DNA of 64,000 nt, taken from NCBI GenBank assembly GCA_963989385.1, contig OZ022498.1:5463501-5527500 (forward strand), written 5' to 3'. The notes beneath the pieces were generated by a model. It ran no database searches. It was not told where the DNA came from and saw only the letters and a list, made by a program, of their open reading frames with translations. This stretch comes from Ctena decussata. Taxonomy: Eukaryota; Mollusca; Bivalvia; Lucinida; Lucinidae. This document shows positions 10,435-21,515 of this stretch, piece after piece (the first letter of the stretch is position 1; every line of letters begins with the position of its first letter). Made by a program: the position numbers and the translations under genes.

Positions 10435-11280
10435 CATTAAGGTGGACGATCCCGCAAGAACTCTGTTCTTGCTTGTTTAAAAAACAAACAGAGTTATTGT
10501 TCATCATCAAATAACTGTGGAGTGTATACAGTTATAATATACACTTACAATATCTACCGTAAAGATCCTAAGTTTTCGGGCACATAGGTCTGTACAAACA
10601 GTGGAAACTTAGATCAGACTGTTCATTAGGAACCAGAATGATCAAGATCTTCACAGTTTCCATTCCATCTGCGCATTTTTGTCGACATTACTCTGTGGTA
10701 GAACCGAATAACAGGAAAATAAATAATAGGGCAAGGACCGGCTGTACTTGCAGCAGGTGCAGAATTTGGGCAGTCTGTTTTGGGGATATTTTGAACTTAA
10801 ACATTGTTTTTCTAGGAAACAAAACGGTGAAATGTTTGTTTTTTTGTTTTATTCTTTAACATACGATGTAAGTTTTACTAAAATAATATGCATAAGCATG
10901 CCCCATCGATTGATGATATTTTTCATGACGTTTTTCATGAATTTCAATTTTCTTGCATTTTTTTCAAAGAATGTAAAAATATACTTATTAACAAGAAAAC
11001 TGCAATTTTTTGTTATCAGGTTGTTTCAAATATCCTATATTACAGATTATATGATTTGCTGAAATGAAAGTGCATTCATGTGCTAGAGATATGAATTTTA
11101 ATGGAAAATGTGTAAAAAAAGTATGTAGAAATACAAAATATTGTTTTTTAGGAAATCAAAACGGTGAAAATTGTTTTTTTTCTACCAAAATGTTTTATAG
11201 CTCTTTGGGTTATTTAGACGGTATAATGGTTTGAATGCCCCGCCAATATTTCTATTCAGTATTCGTCTACCTTAAGGCAT
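10435..11280. mobile_element. Non-autonomous element with TTAAGGT(G/A)GACGA ends
   Basis: Begins TTAAGGTGGACGATC near 10438 and ends with the complement of TTAAGGTAGACGAAT near 11275. Inside is a direct repeat: GGAAACAAAACGGTGAAA (10815) and GGAAATCAAAACGGTGAAAA (11150). A hairpin GCAAGAACTCTGTTCTTGC lies at 10455. The terminal TTAAGGTGG is shared with the palindromic element at 38996-39864. Plus frames at 10638-10859 and 10748-11062 are AT-rich and have no domain. TTAA at both ends could be a duplicated target, as in piggyBac-type integration, but no transposase is present. Confidence 0.5.
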
Positions 11281-11394
11281 ATACAAGATCGAGAACAAGA
11301 AGAGGATGTATTTGCAAACTAGCATCGATTTTTAGCTCGGCTGTCCAGACTTCAGTGCTCGGTATAGCAACGCTGATTTACGGTATTAAGTAAC

Positions 11395-11785
11395 CTTTAC
11401 ATACTGACGAATTGGCTCAGCGTACGGCTAGCGTATGGACATAAGTTGGTATACGTTGCTTTCCGTTAGCTCATCGGTTTGGGTTCGTTTTCAGTTCGTC
11501 GCAGTACGCTGGCAAACGTTGTTGTTTGCACAGTACGTCGAAGATTTTTGTGCATGCATAAAATTTTTCTACGTATGCCGACGAATGGCCAATACGCAGA
11601 GGGTTCGTTAACAGAACGCAACTCGAACGGTATGTTCATTGACAGAACGCAACTAGAACGGTATGTTCGTCCACAGTACGGTAACGATACGGTTTCAATA
11701 CGGTGGCATACGTCCAACAAAAGTGTGATCACAACGACACAATTTTCCTTGACAGGCATCCCAGAGGCGGTTTACCAGAACTAAA
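11395..11785. repeat. TACG/TTCG-rich block sharing a terminus with 16670-17012
   Basis: Begins with GAATTGGCTCAGCGTACG (about 11411), whose reverse complement closes the block at 16670-17012. The interior is made of words such as GTACGCTGG, TACGTCGA, GAACGGTATGTTCGT and GATACGG. The overlapping plus and minus frames (11479-11784, 11466-11759, 11695-11937) are chance openings of this sequence. Confidence 0.6.
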
Positions 11786-11805
11786 CGTACATTCTTTCGC
11801 CATTT

Positions 11806-12085
11806 ATAACTGACAACTGCTCTTCTTGAATCAGCGGACGAGCAAATTAGGTAAATGTGTAAGAAGTCAACAGAAATATATGATGCTATTCTATCCGGAT
11901 CTTGGTTGGTTTGATGCTTAACGCCCCGGTAAACCATTTTTAGTCATGTTGGGACGTAGCCACCGCTTCCTGGATACTATCAGTACTTTTGGAGAGTAAA
12001 TGTGTCCTGCTCAATGACACAACACGGCGACCCAATGGGATCGAAACCCAGACCTCGCGCTCCGGATCTATACATAACCCGGATC
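11806..12085 (-). mobile_element. SINE fragments, degenerate
   Basis: 11806-11850 repeats the inner segment of the SINE at 4644-4922 (AACTGACAACTGCTCTTCTT). 11905-12085, on minus, carries a B-box-like GGTTTCGATCCC, the body GTGTTGTGTCATTGAGCA, and a tail of the GGCGTTAAGCATCAAACCAA type. The body matches the plus-strand SINE at 16470-16662, so the two belong to one family. Confidence 0.7.
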
Positions 12086-12773
12086 ATAGGATGATACCAG
12101 TGCTATTACACTGAATTACAGTGAGAGGTTATGGGTAAACAATGACCAGGAACTGATGCAATCAGATTTTAAATTCTGCATTCGAAATGATTATAAAATA
12201 AGGAAATAACAAATAGACAGACTGGAAAGTGAACAAGCGTTTATCAAAGTGAACAGCTCTTTCTAAAACGTTGGTCACTCATCTATGTGAATCGATATGA
12301 ATTTAGCGCCGATGATAAGCAAAAAAAAAATAAAAAAAAAAAAATAAAAAAAAAAAAAATAAAAAACACACACACAAAACTTAACTCCCGCTTGAAAACG
12401 GTCAGTATACTATGTATACATGTTGAAACATTAACATCTTAGGCGGCGGAAATAGCCGAAAATTGCCTGTTTTCGTGAAAGGTGTGAACTCATTTACCTG
12501 TACAATAATTAACATTGAAAGTATAGGGAAAAAAGGAACAATTTCTATTTAAGACATTTCCTTCGCAAATGTCATTTTTTCCCCCTGTTATGTTTATAAA
12601 GAAACAATTATCACCTTTATGATGATACAATTTTCATTCAAAATAATAAATGGAAGACCCAGGGAGTGCCACAATAAAATAGCGCAATCCAACCCAAGTA
12701 CAAAGAGGAAGAGAAACCCTGAAACAGAAACCATAAAATTACATGTAAACTAGAAATTGTGTTTGTGAAACAC
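12086..12773. other. Unassigned sequence with an A-rich tract
   Basis: 12321-12366 is an (A)n run interrupted by T, followed by a short CA repeat. No gene or other repeat was recognised. Confidence 0.5.
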
Positions 12774-15103
12774 TATGCCCCCAACCATATGCTTGACATT
12801 ATAGGAGTCAAACTTTAGAATGTCTAAGTCTGAAAAAGGTCACCTAATCTTTACTAAAATATTAAACTCATCAAAAACTACTATTATACCAAATATCAGC
12901 TTCTTAGATTAAGCAATTCAGAAGTTGGAAAAGTGCCAAATTCAAACAAGGGCTGTAACTCCATCAAAATTTTTACGGAATTCTCCCAAAAGTTAATCAG
13001 GTAATGTACACTTCATATCTGATCAGTATACGAAATATCAAGGCCATAACTGAAACACTTTTTGAGATATCTTGCTAACAAGACATCCATCTCATGTTTT
13101 TTGAAGCGGCATAAATCCAAAATGAGGCATAACTTGTAAAAAAAAGACAATAAATGTCAATTATTTTTCCATGAGGAATCCATATAAAATTTCTAAACCT
13201 TATGCCCAATGGTTCTTGAACACAGAAGCTACATAAGTATTGAACATCAGGGGAAGTAACTCCATGATTGGTGAATGCAGCATTACCTAACCTGTACTAA
13301 AGTATATAACTCATCAAGGACTACTACTATACCAAACATCAGCTTCCTAGCTGAAGCGGTTCAAAAAATGGAACAATGCCTAATTTGAAAAAGGGCCATA
13401 ACTCCATCAAAACTTTTATGAAATTCTCCCGAAAGTTAATCTGGTAATCTACTCCTTATACCCAATCAGTGTACCAAATATCAAGGCCATAGCTTAAATA
13501 CTTTTTGAGATATCTTGCTAACAAGAGTTATCTCATTTTTCTAAAAGGGGCATAACTCCAAAATGGGGCATAATTCGGAAAAGAAAAAAAAATACGTGTC
13601 AGCTATTTTTCCATGAGGTATCCATATATAAAATTTTTAGACCCTATGCCCAGTGGTTCTGGAACTCAGAATCTGCAAAAGTATTGAACATCAGGGTCAG
13701 GGAAAGTTACTCCATTATTGATGAATGCAGAGTTACCTAACCTGTACTAAAGTATTTAATTTATCAAGAACTACTACTATACCAAAAATCAGCTTCCTAA
13801 CTTAAGCGGTTCAAAAGTTGTAAAAAATGCCAAATTCAAACAAGGGCCATAACTCCATCAAATTTTTACGGAATTCTCCCAAAAGTTAATCAGGTAATGT
13901 ACACTTCATATCTGATCAGTATATGAAATATCAGGCCATAACTGAAACACTTTTTGAGATATCTTGCTAACAAGACATCCATCTCATGTTTTTGAAGCGG
14001 CATAAAGCCAAAAAGAGGCATAACTTGTAAAAAAAAACAACAATAAATGTCAATTATTTTTCCATGAGGAATCCATATAAAATTTCTAAACCTTATGCCC
14101 AATGGTTCTTGAACACAGAAGCTACATAAGTATTGAACATCAGGGGAAGTAACTCCATTATTGGTGAATGCAGCATTACCTAACCTGTACTAAAGTATTT
14201 AACTCATCAAGGACTACTACTATACCAAAAATCAGCTTCCTAGCTGAAGCGGTTCAAAAAATGGAACAATGCCAAATTTGAAAAAGGGCCATAACTCCAT
14301 CAAAACTTTTATGAAATTCTCCCGAAAGTTAATCAGGTAATCTACTCCTTATACCCAATCAGTGTACCAAATATCAAGGCCATAGCTTAAATACTTTTTG
14401 AGTTATCTTGCTAACAAGAGTTATCTCATTTTTCTAAAAGGGGCATTACTCCAAAATGGGGCATAATTCGGAAAAGAAAAAAAAATACGTGTCAGCTATT
14501 TTTCCATGAGGTATCCATATATAAATTTTTTTAGACCCTATGCCCAGTGGTTCTGGAACTCAGAAGCTGCAAAAGTATTGAACATCAGGGTCTGGGAAAG
14601 TAACTCCATTATTGATGAATGCAGAGTTACCTAACCTGTACTAAAGTATTTAATTTATCAAGAACTACTACTATACCAAAAATCAGCTTCCTAACTTAAG
14701 CGGTTCAAAAGTTGTAAAAAATGCCAAATTCAAACAAGGGCCATAACTCCAACAAAATTTTACGGAATTCTCCCAAAAGTTAATCAGGTAATGTACTCCT
14801 CATACTCAGTCAGTGTACCAAATATCAAGGCCATAGCTCAAATACTTTTTGAGATATCTTGCTAACAAGATAGTCATCTCATTTTTCTAAAAGGGGCATA
14901 ACTCCAAAATGGGGCATAATTCGGAAAAGAAAAAAAATATGTGTCAGCTATTTTTCCATGAGGAATCCATATATGAAATTTCAAGACCCTAGCTAGCAGG
15001 GTTCAAAAGTTACAGCAAGCATGAAAAAGTGTGACGCACGGACGGACGGACGGACAAGCCAAAAGCAATATGCCCCACCGACTTTTTCAAAGTTGGGGGC
15101 ATA
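12774..15103. mobile_element. Tandem-repeat element with perfect 12-bp inverted ends
   Basis: The ends are TATGCCCCCAAC (12774-12785) and its exact complement GTTGGGGGCATA (15092-15103). Inside, five units of about 441-452 bp are marked by GGGC(C/T)(A/G)TAACTCCA at about 12949, 13393, 13843, 14284 and 14736. Units alternate between type A (CGGAATTCTCCCAAAAGTTA) and type B (ATGAAATTCTCCCGAAAGTT), giving a ~893-bp higher-order dimer A-B-A-B-A. A GGACGGACGGAC stretch precedes the right end. No protein is encoded; the minus frame 13890-14102 lies in a unit. This is probably a non-autonomous element amplified internally by unequal exchange. Confidence 0.8.
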
Positions 15104-15109
15104 ACAATA

Positions 15110-15420
15110 GCAGAAAAACTAGCTCTCTCTTCCCCAACCGAGGTTGTTGATCTACTACAGTATACAACAAATAACTAGCAATAGAATACAAAACAACGTT
15201 ATATACCCACTCTAAACAACATAAAGTAAGAACCACACCAAAATCACTGCCTTAGAACAGTCAGCAGCAAGCTACCGGGGGGCTTAAGGACATCCTCCAC
15301 AGTGCGCACTAACCCTCGCCCTAGATTTAGATGTTATTCTTAGTACAAGAAACAATTAAGTTCGGTTCGCATAATGGTTCACTAACTCTATCAATGTATC
15401 ATCATAGAAAAACTTAAATC
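15110..15420 (-). mobile_element. Penelope-like 3' region fragment
   Basis: Aligns with 26530-26770 in the same orientation: GAACCACA, then ACTGCCTTAGAACAGTCAG against ACCGCCTTGGAACGGTCAG, GGGGGGCTTAA, and GTTCGGTTCGCAT. This part of the family lies downstream of the reverse transcriptase. The fragment abuts the right end of the 12774-15103 element, so that element may have inserted into or beside it. Confidence 0.6.
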
Positions 15421-15789
15421 AAATAAAACACTAAAAAACTACAAATATTACTTTTCCACGTGTTTCCATGGCTTCAGAAATGCGACTGGTATGCGTATGG
15501 GTTAATAGATCATGGACCACTGTTAGAAATGCGATTTCTCACATTTTCAACAACAATACTTTTTTTTCGTTTCAAATTTGATATTTCTTCCTGTTATTAA
15601 TACGTTCCTTGCTCTCTGAACTTTACAATGATGTGTAATACGTATATGTCGATTTTGTCATTTTAGTTCCTGATAGGTCCGAAAATCATGTTTAAGCTTA
15701 TAGCAGCATGAATCAAAAAGCCTTGAATTTTCAAAGTCCAATGCACTGGAAGAGACTTTCATGATTGTTTGTCAATTTTGACACATTAA
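15421..15789. other. Unassigned sequence
   Basis: AT-rich. No feature was recognised. Confidence 0.45.
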
Positions 15790-15947
15790 AAGAAAGAAAG
15801 GAAGGAAGGAAGGACGGAAGGACGGACTGACGGACAGAAGGAAGGAAGGAAGGAAGATGGATGGAAGGACGGACGGACGGACGGACGGAAGGAAGGAAGG
15901 AAGGAAGGAAAGAAAGAAAGGAAAGGAAAGAAGGGAGGAAAGGAACG
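15790..15947. repeat. GGAA/GGAC microsatellite
   Basis: Imperfect tetranucleotide runs of GGAA, GGAC and GAAA. The minus frame 15786-16001 (rich in Ser-Phe-Pro) is a translation of this repeat, not a gene. Confidence 0.9.
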
Positions 15948-16127
15948 TTTCTTAATCGTTAAAACAATGTCTATGGGGCTAAGTGTGAAAAGGAGGTTCA
16001 TAGATCAAACCGACATTTTCTTAAAATGATTGAACTTATTATGATGTTTGCCAGATCCTAACTTCGAGCTGTTTAAACACAAATTGTAACACATTAATGT
16101 TTTGGTCACAGGTGCGAATGAGATCTA

Positions 16128-16379
16128 TTGAAAGTAACAAAGGCTTTTAAAGTAGCAAGAGCCAATTTAAGATGTTCGGTTGGATTCACGCCTGGTAGCT
16201 CGGGATTTGTACAGGTATACCTGGCATCTGAAGGTAATCTTATCAAAAATTTCTCTGTGGCCAAGGGGTTATGCGGGCGTCAAGGGGTAAATAACTGCAA
16301 TAAAGAATGGGCGTATTTTACGGAAATAACGCCTGTTAATTCCCCTGAACAATCCTACCAAAATATTTGGGTTTGCTGA
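16128..16379 (+). CDS. Hypothetical 83-residue frame or exon
   Basis: An ATG-to-TGA frame with a mixed, protein-like composition and four cysteines (ending NIWVC). Upstream, at 16098-16111, TGTTTTGGTCACAG has the shape of a splice acceptor. The frame is open from just after it, so this may be a terminal exon. No family, signal peptide or membrane segment is recognised. The length is within reach of chance in this region. Confidence 0.25.
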   Translation: MKVTKAFKVARANLRCSVGFTPGSSGFVQVYLASEGNLIKNFSVAKGLCGRQGVNNCNKEWAYFTEITPVNSPEQSYQNIWVC

Positions 16380-16469
16380 GGGCTTATAAACATGTTTTAC
16401 GGATACCCTTCTTGTCCTCGGTTTCAAAACATATGGGTTCTCGTTCGAATCTCACGATGACCTCTATAC

Positions 16470-16662
16470 CGGGATCATTGATAGCTATGTTGGGAGAGCG
16501 TTAGGGTAACGGGTTTGATCCCCACCTAAGGCGCTGTGTTGTGTCGTTCAGTCAGACATTTCATCTCAGTTGTTTAGTACTGGTTATACCCAGGAAGCTG
16601 TCCCAAAATGACTGAAAAATTGTTGACTGGGGCGTAAAGTCTTAAACAAAACAAAACAAAAC
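16470..16662 (+). mobile_element. tRNA-derived SINE
   Basis: A-box-like TAGCTATGTTGGG, B-box GGGTTTGATCCCC at 16511-16523, body GTGTTGTGTCGTTCAG, and the tail GGGGCGTAAAGTCTTAAACA followed by AAACA repeats. The body matches the minus-strand copy at 11905-12085. The element is non-coding and presumably was mobilised by a LINE. Confidence 0.78.
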
Positions 16663-16669
16663 CCTTAAA

Positions 16670-17012
16670 GCCATCCGTACACGCACTCAGAGCCTGTACG
16701 CACAGTGTTCGCAGAGACTACGCAGAGGGTACGCAGATAGTACGCAGAGAGTACGCTGAAACACGTTAGACGTTCGTTGGGAGATCGTCGACGTTCGTTG
16801 GTATTCGTTTCTCATACGCTTATGTTCGTTACTCTGTCCCATACGTTATGGACACGTTCTGGGTTCGTTTCAAATTCGCTATCAGTTCGTTATGTCAAGC
16901 CTCGAAAGTCACATTCGTCGAGGTTTTTCAGCGTACGTATGCGTATCCGATCTTTTTATCATTTTTGCAATTCGTTGACGGTACGCTGAGCCAATTCGGC
17001 ATGATGTAAATG
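16670..17012. repeat. TACGCAGA/TTCGTT word block
   Basis: The left half is GTACGCAGA-type words repeated about every 11-14 bases. The right half is GTTCGTT and ATACG words. It ends in GGTACGCTGAGCCAATTC, the complement of the start of the block at 11395-11785. Related to that block and loosely to 1000-1870. The plus frame 16777-16989 is a by-product. Confidence 0.6.
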
Positions 17013-17300
17013 CTACTTAATTGTTCCCGACTTCGGCTAAATGCACAACACATCTCATGCAGGGTGATCATGTGGGTTTGAAAAAACGCCTTATTTTACA
17101 GATGTTTAATTTAATAACACAGAAAGTATACCCGATAAAAAAACGAAAATGTTAATTGTAATAAAATACTTATTTCTTATCAAATCTTACTTAAACTCAA
17201 GTGTGGGGTAAATTTATATCTGTGCCCAACCATGTGCGTGAATAAGAAATATCAATGCAATCGATAAACATTTTTCGAATCATTTATTCAATTTTACAGC
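17013..17300. other. Unassigned sequence
   Basis: AT-rich. Nothing was recognised. Confidence 0.4.
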
Positions 17301-17825
17301 CTCCCTTGGAAGCAAAAAATCAAAAGCTACTTTACAACATCATCGTTGGATTGTATTATTACATGAATGATGAAAGTGTTTTTATTTCATGTTGATTGGA
17401 CTTTAGCGATTGCTATGGTTACAGAAAATGGCCGCCCAAATGGGCTAAAATCGCAAAAATGTCATTTTGAGATAAAATCTGGAGGTTTAACAGACAGGCT
17501 ATCACAGAGCACAAGCAAATACCAAAAAGATAATTTAAATGGATGATTAATAGTTACAAGATAAATAAAATATTAAAATATCTCTTTTGGTATTTAGCTG
17601 TGCTCATATCTAATTTTTAAAAACACTGTCAGTAAAACCTCAAAATTGTGGTCCAAAATGACATTTTCTCTATTTTAGCCTATGTTGGCGGCCATTTTCT
17701 GTAACCATAGCATCCTGTAAAGTTAAATCAATATGAAACATAAACATTAGGGTCATTCATCTAATAGAACAACAGAAATAGAACGTTTTAATTAACTTTC
17801 ATTTTTTGGCTCCAGGGTAGGCCAA
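17301..17825. mobile_element. Long imperfect hairpin element (~525 bp)
   Basis: The two halves are inverted copies: GCTATGGTTACAGAAAATGG followed by CCGCC on the left (about 17414-17440) pairs with GGCGGCCATTTTCTGTAACC on the right (about 17690-17710). Pairing runs inward to ATACCAAAAAGATA and TCTCTTTTGGTAT, leaving a ~45-base loop (17533-17577). It runs outward, more weakly, to GCTTCCAAGGGAGG against GGCTCCAGGGTAGG. This is a foldback or MITE-like structure with no protein. If transcribed it would make a long RNA hairpin. Confidence 0.75.
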
Positions 17826-18386
17826 AAACCCTGCCTAATGTACGTAGTCCTTTTGAATACGCATTACCATTGCAAAGTACGAAAACGATTTATTTTCATT
17901 ATGTGAGACATTAAATTAGTTTATTTTTTGCTTTCTTTTCCGAACTCCATTTTCATCATTCAGGTAAAGACAAATTGTTTAAAATAATACTGAAATCTTT
18001 TCGCTTTTGTTAAAGGTTGGGCATCGTCCTGTGGGTGCTAATTTTTACTAGAACCAGCTTTTTTCTGGTTTTTGACAGTTCGCACAGTTAGTCATTATTC
18101 TACGACGGAATGGGTCGTAATTTCTATCAATTATATATTAAAAGCGACCTCATCTACGGGACTTTGTCAGTTTGCTTGTATTTGTTGTGTCCAGTGTAGA
18201 GTTAAAAATAGAAGGATGAATAATCTAATAAGTGTGAAATTTCTTATCGTCGAAGTAGGTAAAAATAAACTTAAAGGAACCGTCTCAGCAGTTATTAACT
18301 CATGTACGTTGGCCCTGAACGGGTGGCAAAGTTAAGTTTAATATAATGGCTAGTGATATTGACAGAACCCCGATTATAAGAGTCTT
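17826..18386. other. Unassigned sequence
   Basis: The plus frame 18072-18335 (87 residues) has no recognisable domain and is treated as chance. Confidence 0.4.
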
Positions 18387-18839
18387 GGCCCAATCGGATA
18401 TAAGAAGAGCAGGACCGAGGAAGTGGCAAAATAAAGTGTGTCTATGTAAAGCCCATTTTCAGTACATATATATAAATGGGGTACGACAAGACTAGACAAG
18501 ACGACAAGATTCATTTTGAGTCGGCAAGACATATAACAATTAACCTTAACTCCTAGGAGCTCATAAACCGACTATATACGAGGAAGATTAAATTGTATTG
18601 GTGTGTTAACATGATGTAATTTAGGTACGTCGAAATGGTTATTAATGCTAGGTATAGGTCAATTTTAGGAGTTATTTTCTTCATGTATGTGCATCAATAT
18701 CATATTTTGTGCCTCTAGGTACCCTTATCAATGTGCGGGGCAAAGTGCTAAGCCTGCTTAAGCTCAGAATTTGCCCTGCACATTTTTCGCACAATTTTGC
18801 CACTTACCCGGTCCTGCTCTTCTTATATCCGACTGGGCC
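18387..18839. mobile_element. MITE-like element with 46-bp inverted ends
   Basis: The left end GGCCCAATCGGATATAAGAA (18387 onward), continuing GAGCAGGACCG and AAGTGGCAAAAT, is matched in inverted orientation at 18794-18839 with only a few differences. The 453-bp interior has no reading frame and includes AAGAC-rich sequence. Target-site duplication is unclear. Probably a non-autonomous DNA transposon. Confidence 0.75.
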
Positions 18840-19494
18840 TTTTATTTAAAATGAACTACTTAATTAGAAAACATGTCCTCAGGGTTTCCGACCAGGTCCG
18901 ACACAATCCGGTCTCCGCAGCCACAGATGCCTAGAGACTAGAAATTACAAAATTCGGAAGTAGAGAGGTTGTACAATCTATATAGTGAAAAACATCATGC
19001 AAACACGTCGGTGTAATGTAGACCCAACACACCCTACTTTAATATGGCAAAAAAATGAGGATTACAGGGGTCAACAATACTTTCTTATTTTTGCTCTAAA
19101 ACATTGATTGTAGGTACTGTGTGTACTCGTTAGAACCGTCTTATTTCTAACGTGCACCAACAATCTATGTCATGAGCTATATTAGGAAAGAATCTTCTTT
19201 TTTCATCTAAATTTAACATTTTACAACCTCTAAAATTGCTTCATGTTGCATAGGCATGCTTGAGCAATGAGGTGAGTTTATAAGCAAATGCGATTTCTGC
19301 GCAGCTGACCTGTGCCTTTGTTTTGACATATGCAGATTTTTTTTCTGTTGACGCGGCTTAATTCTGGGATCACGTAAAAACCAGCATTAATGATTATAGT
19401 CTTAACTTTAACCACAATGATCTGAGAAAAAAAATCATTGGCATTCTGTTGATATTACAGCAATTAAATCGCCGTATATTGCATAGGCTGTAAC

Positions 19495-19529
<35 letters not shown>

Positions 19530-20685
19530 CAATGTTGAACTAGATATTTCGAAAACGAGGGCGCTGGTCAGTGCAGTGGTTAATGCGCAACTGACATACA
19601 TCTTTTCATCAAAAATACAAGTAGCTCGTTTTTACCTGGTGTGGTTCACTTATGAAGGATGAAGGGCATGATGCACTGCGAAGGGTCGGTGCAATGGGAC
19701 ACAATGGGCTAAGTTTATGATTGCAGCATCAGGATTGCCACATATCAAGTATTTGATATTGAGCTAAGAATGGAGACTCTGCCTAGCACGGGCACCGACA
19801 TGTAGGCGTGCTGGTTGGTTCCTTCATCTGTTTGATGGCAATTCGTATCATTGTGTGAAGCACTGAATCTTATATCAAACGACAGAAGGTAATACCGTCG
19901 CGTCTCTAACAGAGTTTCTCGCATATTAGTGATTCTTGAAAAAATCGTACAATTATGAAAATACCCTGTCGCCAATGTTTCTCTCTTTGTGACGACCGAA
20001 TTTCAAATGCAATTTGTGCCAATATGGTTCCAAACTCACAAGACACAGATAGAAACTATTTTCAAACATAAACATCAATGCTATATACTGTGAATACTTA
20101 TTTTGGAACAGGGTATGCATTTTTGCCATGTCGCCAGGCATAGCTTTCATACTTGAGAAGAAAAATAGTATCTTTCCTGTTCTAAGACTATTGTAATCGC
20201 ACTTCCTATTACATACTATGGTACTATATTAAAACCAGCAGAAGTTATTGTGCCAGTTTCAAATTTTTTGTAGACACATTTAGGAATATTGCAATGTCGC
20301 AAGAACTGCACTCACCTACTGTAACGGACATAAATCCTGCCAAAATATATAATAGGAAGATGAAATTGTACATATTCGTATGTCTTACATCCTACCAGAT
20401 GATTTTGTTGATGAATAAAAACATTCATTCCTCTTATTTTCTTGAAATTATCATATTATCACAATTAAAAGAGTGTCGTTTATTTGTCACTCTTAAAGAG
20501 AACCAAATGTGCAAAAAAGAACATAACTAAATGATAGAACTTACTTTTCTGAGCAGAGCAGCGAAAACCGCAAGAAAAAATTCCAAACGGTTTAAAAGTT
20601 ATGGTATTTTGAAGACATGGTTTCGGCCAGTTCCTTTATTCTATTATTTGAAAAAGTATAATGTACCTCATTAATATTCATGAGG
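18840..20685. other. Unassigned sequence
   Basis: Contains an (AAT)n microsatellite at 19497-19528. Short frames (19745-19975 and 19953-20150 on minus, 20294-20530 on plus) show no domains. Around 19560-19690 there is a GCGCTGGTCAGTGCAGTGGT stretch that could be a decayed tRNA-derived head, but no B box could be placed. Confidence 0.4.
19497..19528. repeat. (AAT)n microsatellite
   Basis: About ten perfect AAT/TAA triplets. Confidence 0.95.
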
Positions 20686-21210
20686 ATTTTATGACGTCAT
20701 AAAGGGGAATTAAAATTTTAAATTATTTTCAATTATTAAAAATCAAACAGTCAGTCATATAAAACAGTTAGATTTTACAGAAATACATTCTTGAGATACC
20801 AGAAAACAGTTAAGAAAATTTAAAAAAAAAGAATATTTAAAAACTCGATTTTTGAAAATTTAAATTATTTTTTAAAAATTTAAATTTTCAAATAGCTCAG
20901 TTAAGGGTTGTTTATATCAGCCAACATTTAGACTAATGTTCACTGTATGTCGGTTAAAGATGATTTTGAAAATGATTTGGAATTTACATGACCACAAATC
21001 AATATTTCAAAAATAATTTTTCAATTTTTTAAATTTTAAGAGCTAAAATATACTTTTTGTTGTTTAACCTACAGTAAAATTTATAAGTTGACATTTGTAA
21101 CAAAATCAGTAAATATTTTATGGCAAAACTGCAAATGAATTGATATAATTTTATTTTAAACTTTGATTTAAAATTTAAATCCCCTTTGTGACATCACAAA
21201 ATATTGCATT
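20686..21210. mobile_element. AT-rich MITE-like element with inverted ends
   Basis: The left segment TTTTATGACGTCATAAAGGG, continuing GAATTAAAATTTT, pairs with the right-hand segment whose complement reads TTTTGTGATGTCACAAAGGG and then GATTTAAATTT (about 21170-21205). The interior is AAATTT-rich with local palindromes. No coding capacity. Confidence 0.65.
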
Positions 21211-21271
21211 GTGGGATTGAAATTTATTTATAGTAACATCAAGTTTTTCAGTTTTTCAAGTTTTTCAGTTT

Positions 21272-21515
21272 TCTTTGTTGCCTGTTTTTGGTGTCAGAGT
21301 TTCTGTGATGTTTTACCTTATGTATGTTCTTATTATTTTTGGTTCGGTTTGGGTTGCTGAGTGGCCACCTTTTGGGAACAAGCTGCTCACTCGGTTGGCC
21401 ATATTTTCTCTGTATCTCGCTTATTTGTAATCTTAGTTGTTTCCACCTATGGTTTGAGGGCTGGATTTGGATTTTGATTGTTTCAGTTCCTGGTCTTTGC
21501 ATACTTTTTACTTTT
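21272..21515 (+). mobile_element. Penelope-like solo 3' tail
   Basis: Near-identical to the tail of the 26318-27814 copy, from CTTTGTTGCCTGTTTTTGGT through GGGTTGCTGAGTGGCCACCT and GAGGGCTGGATTTGGATTTT to GCATACTTTTTACTTTT. Truncated at its 5' side with no reverse transcriptase. Frames 21324-21635 on plus and 21248-21547 on minus are readings of this repeat. The end point agrees with copies at 26318 and 40130, which fixes the 3' end of the family. Confidence 0.8.

Noticed and set aside
15786..16001. 71-residue Ser/Phe/Pro-rich minus frame
   Set aside because: It is a translation of the GGAA/GGAC microsatellite.
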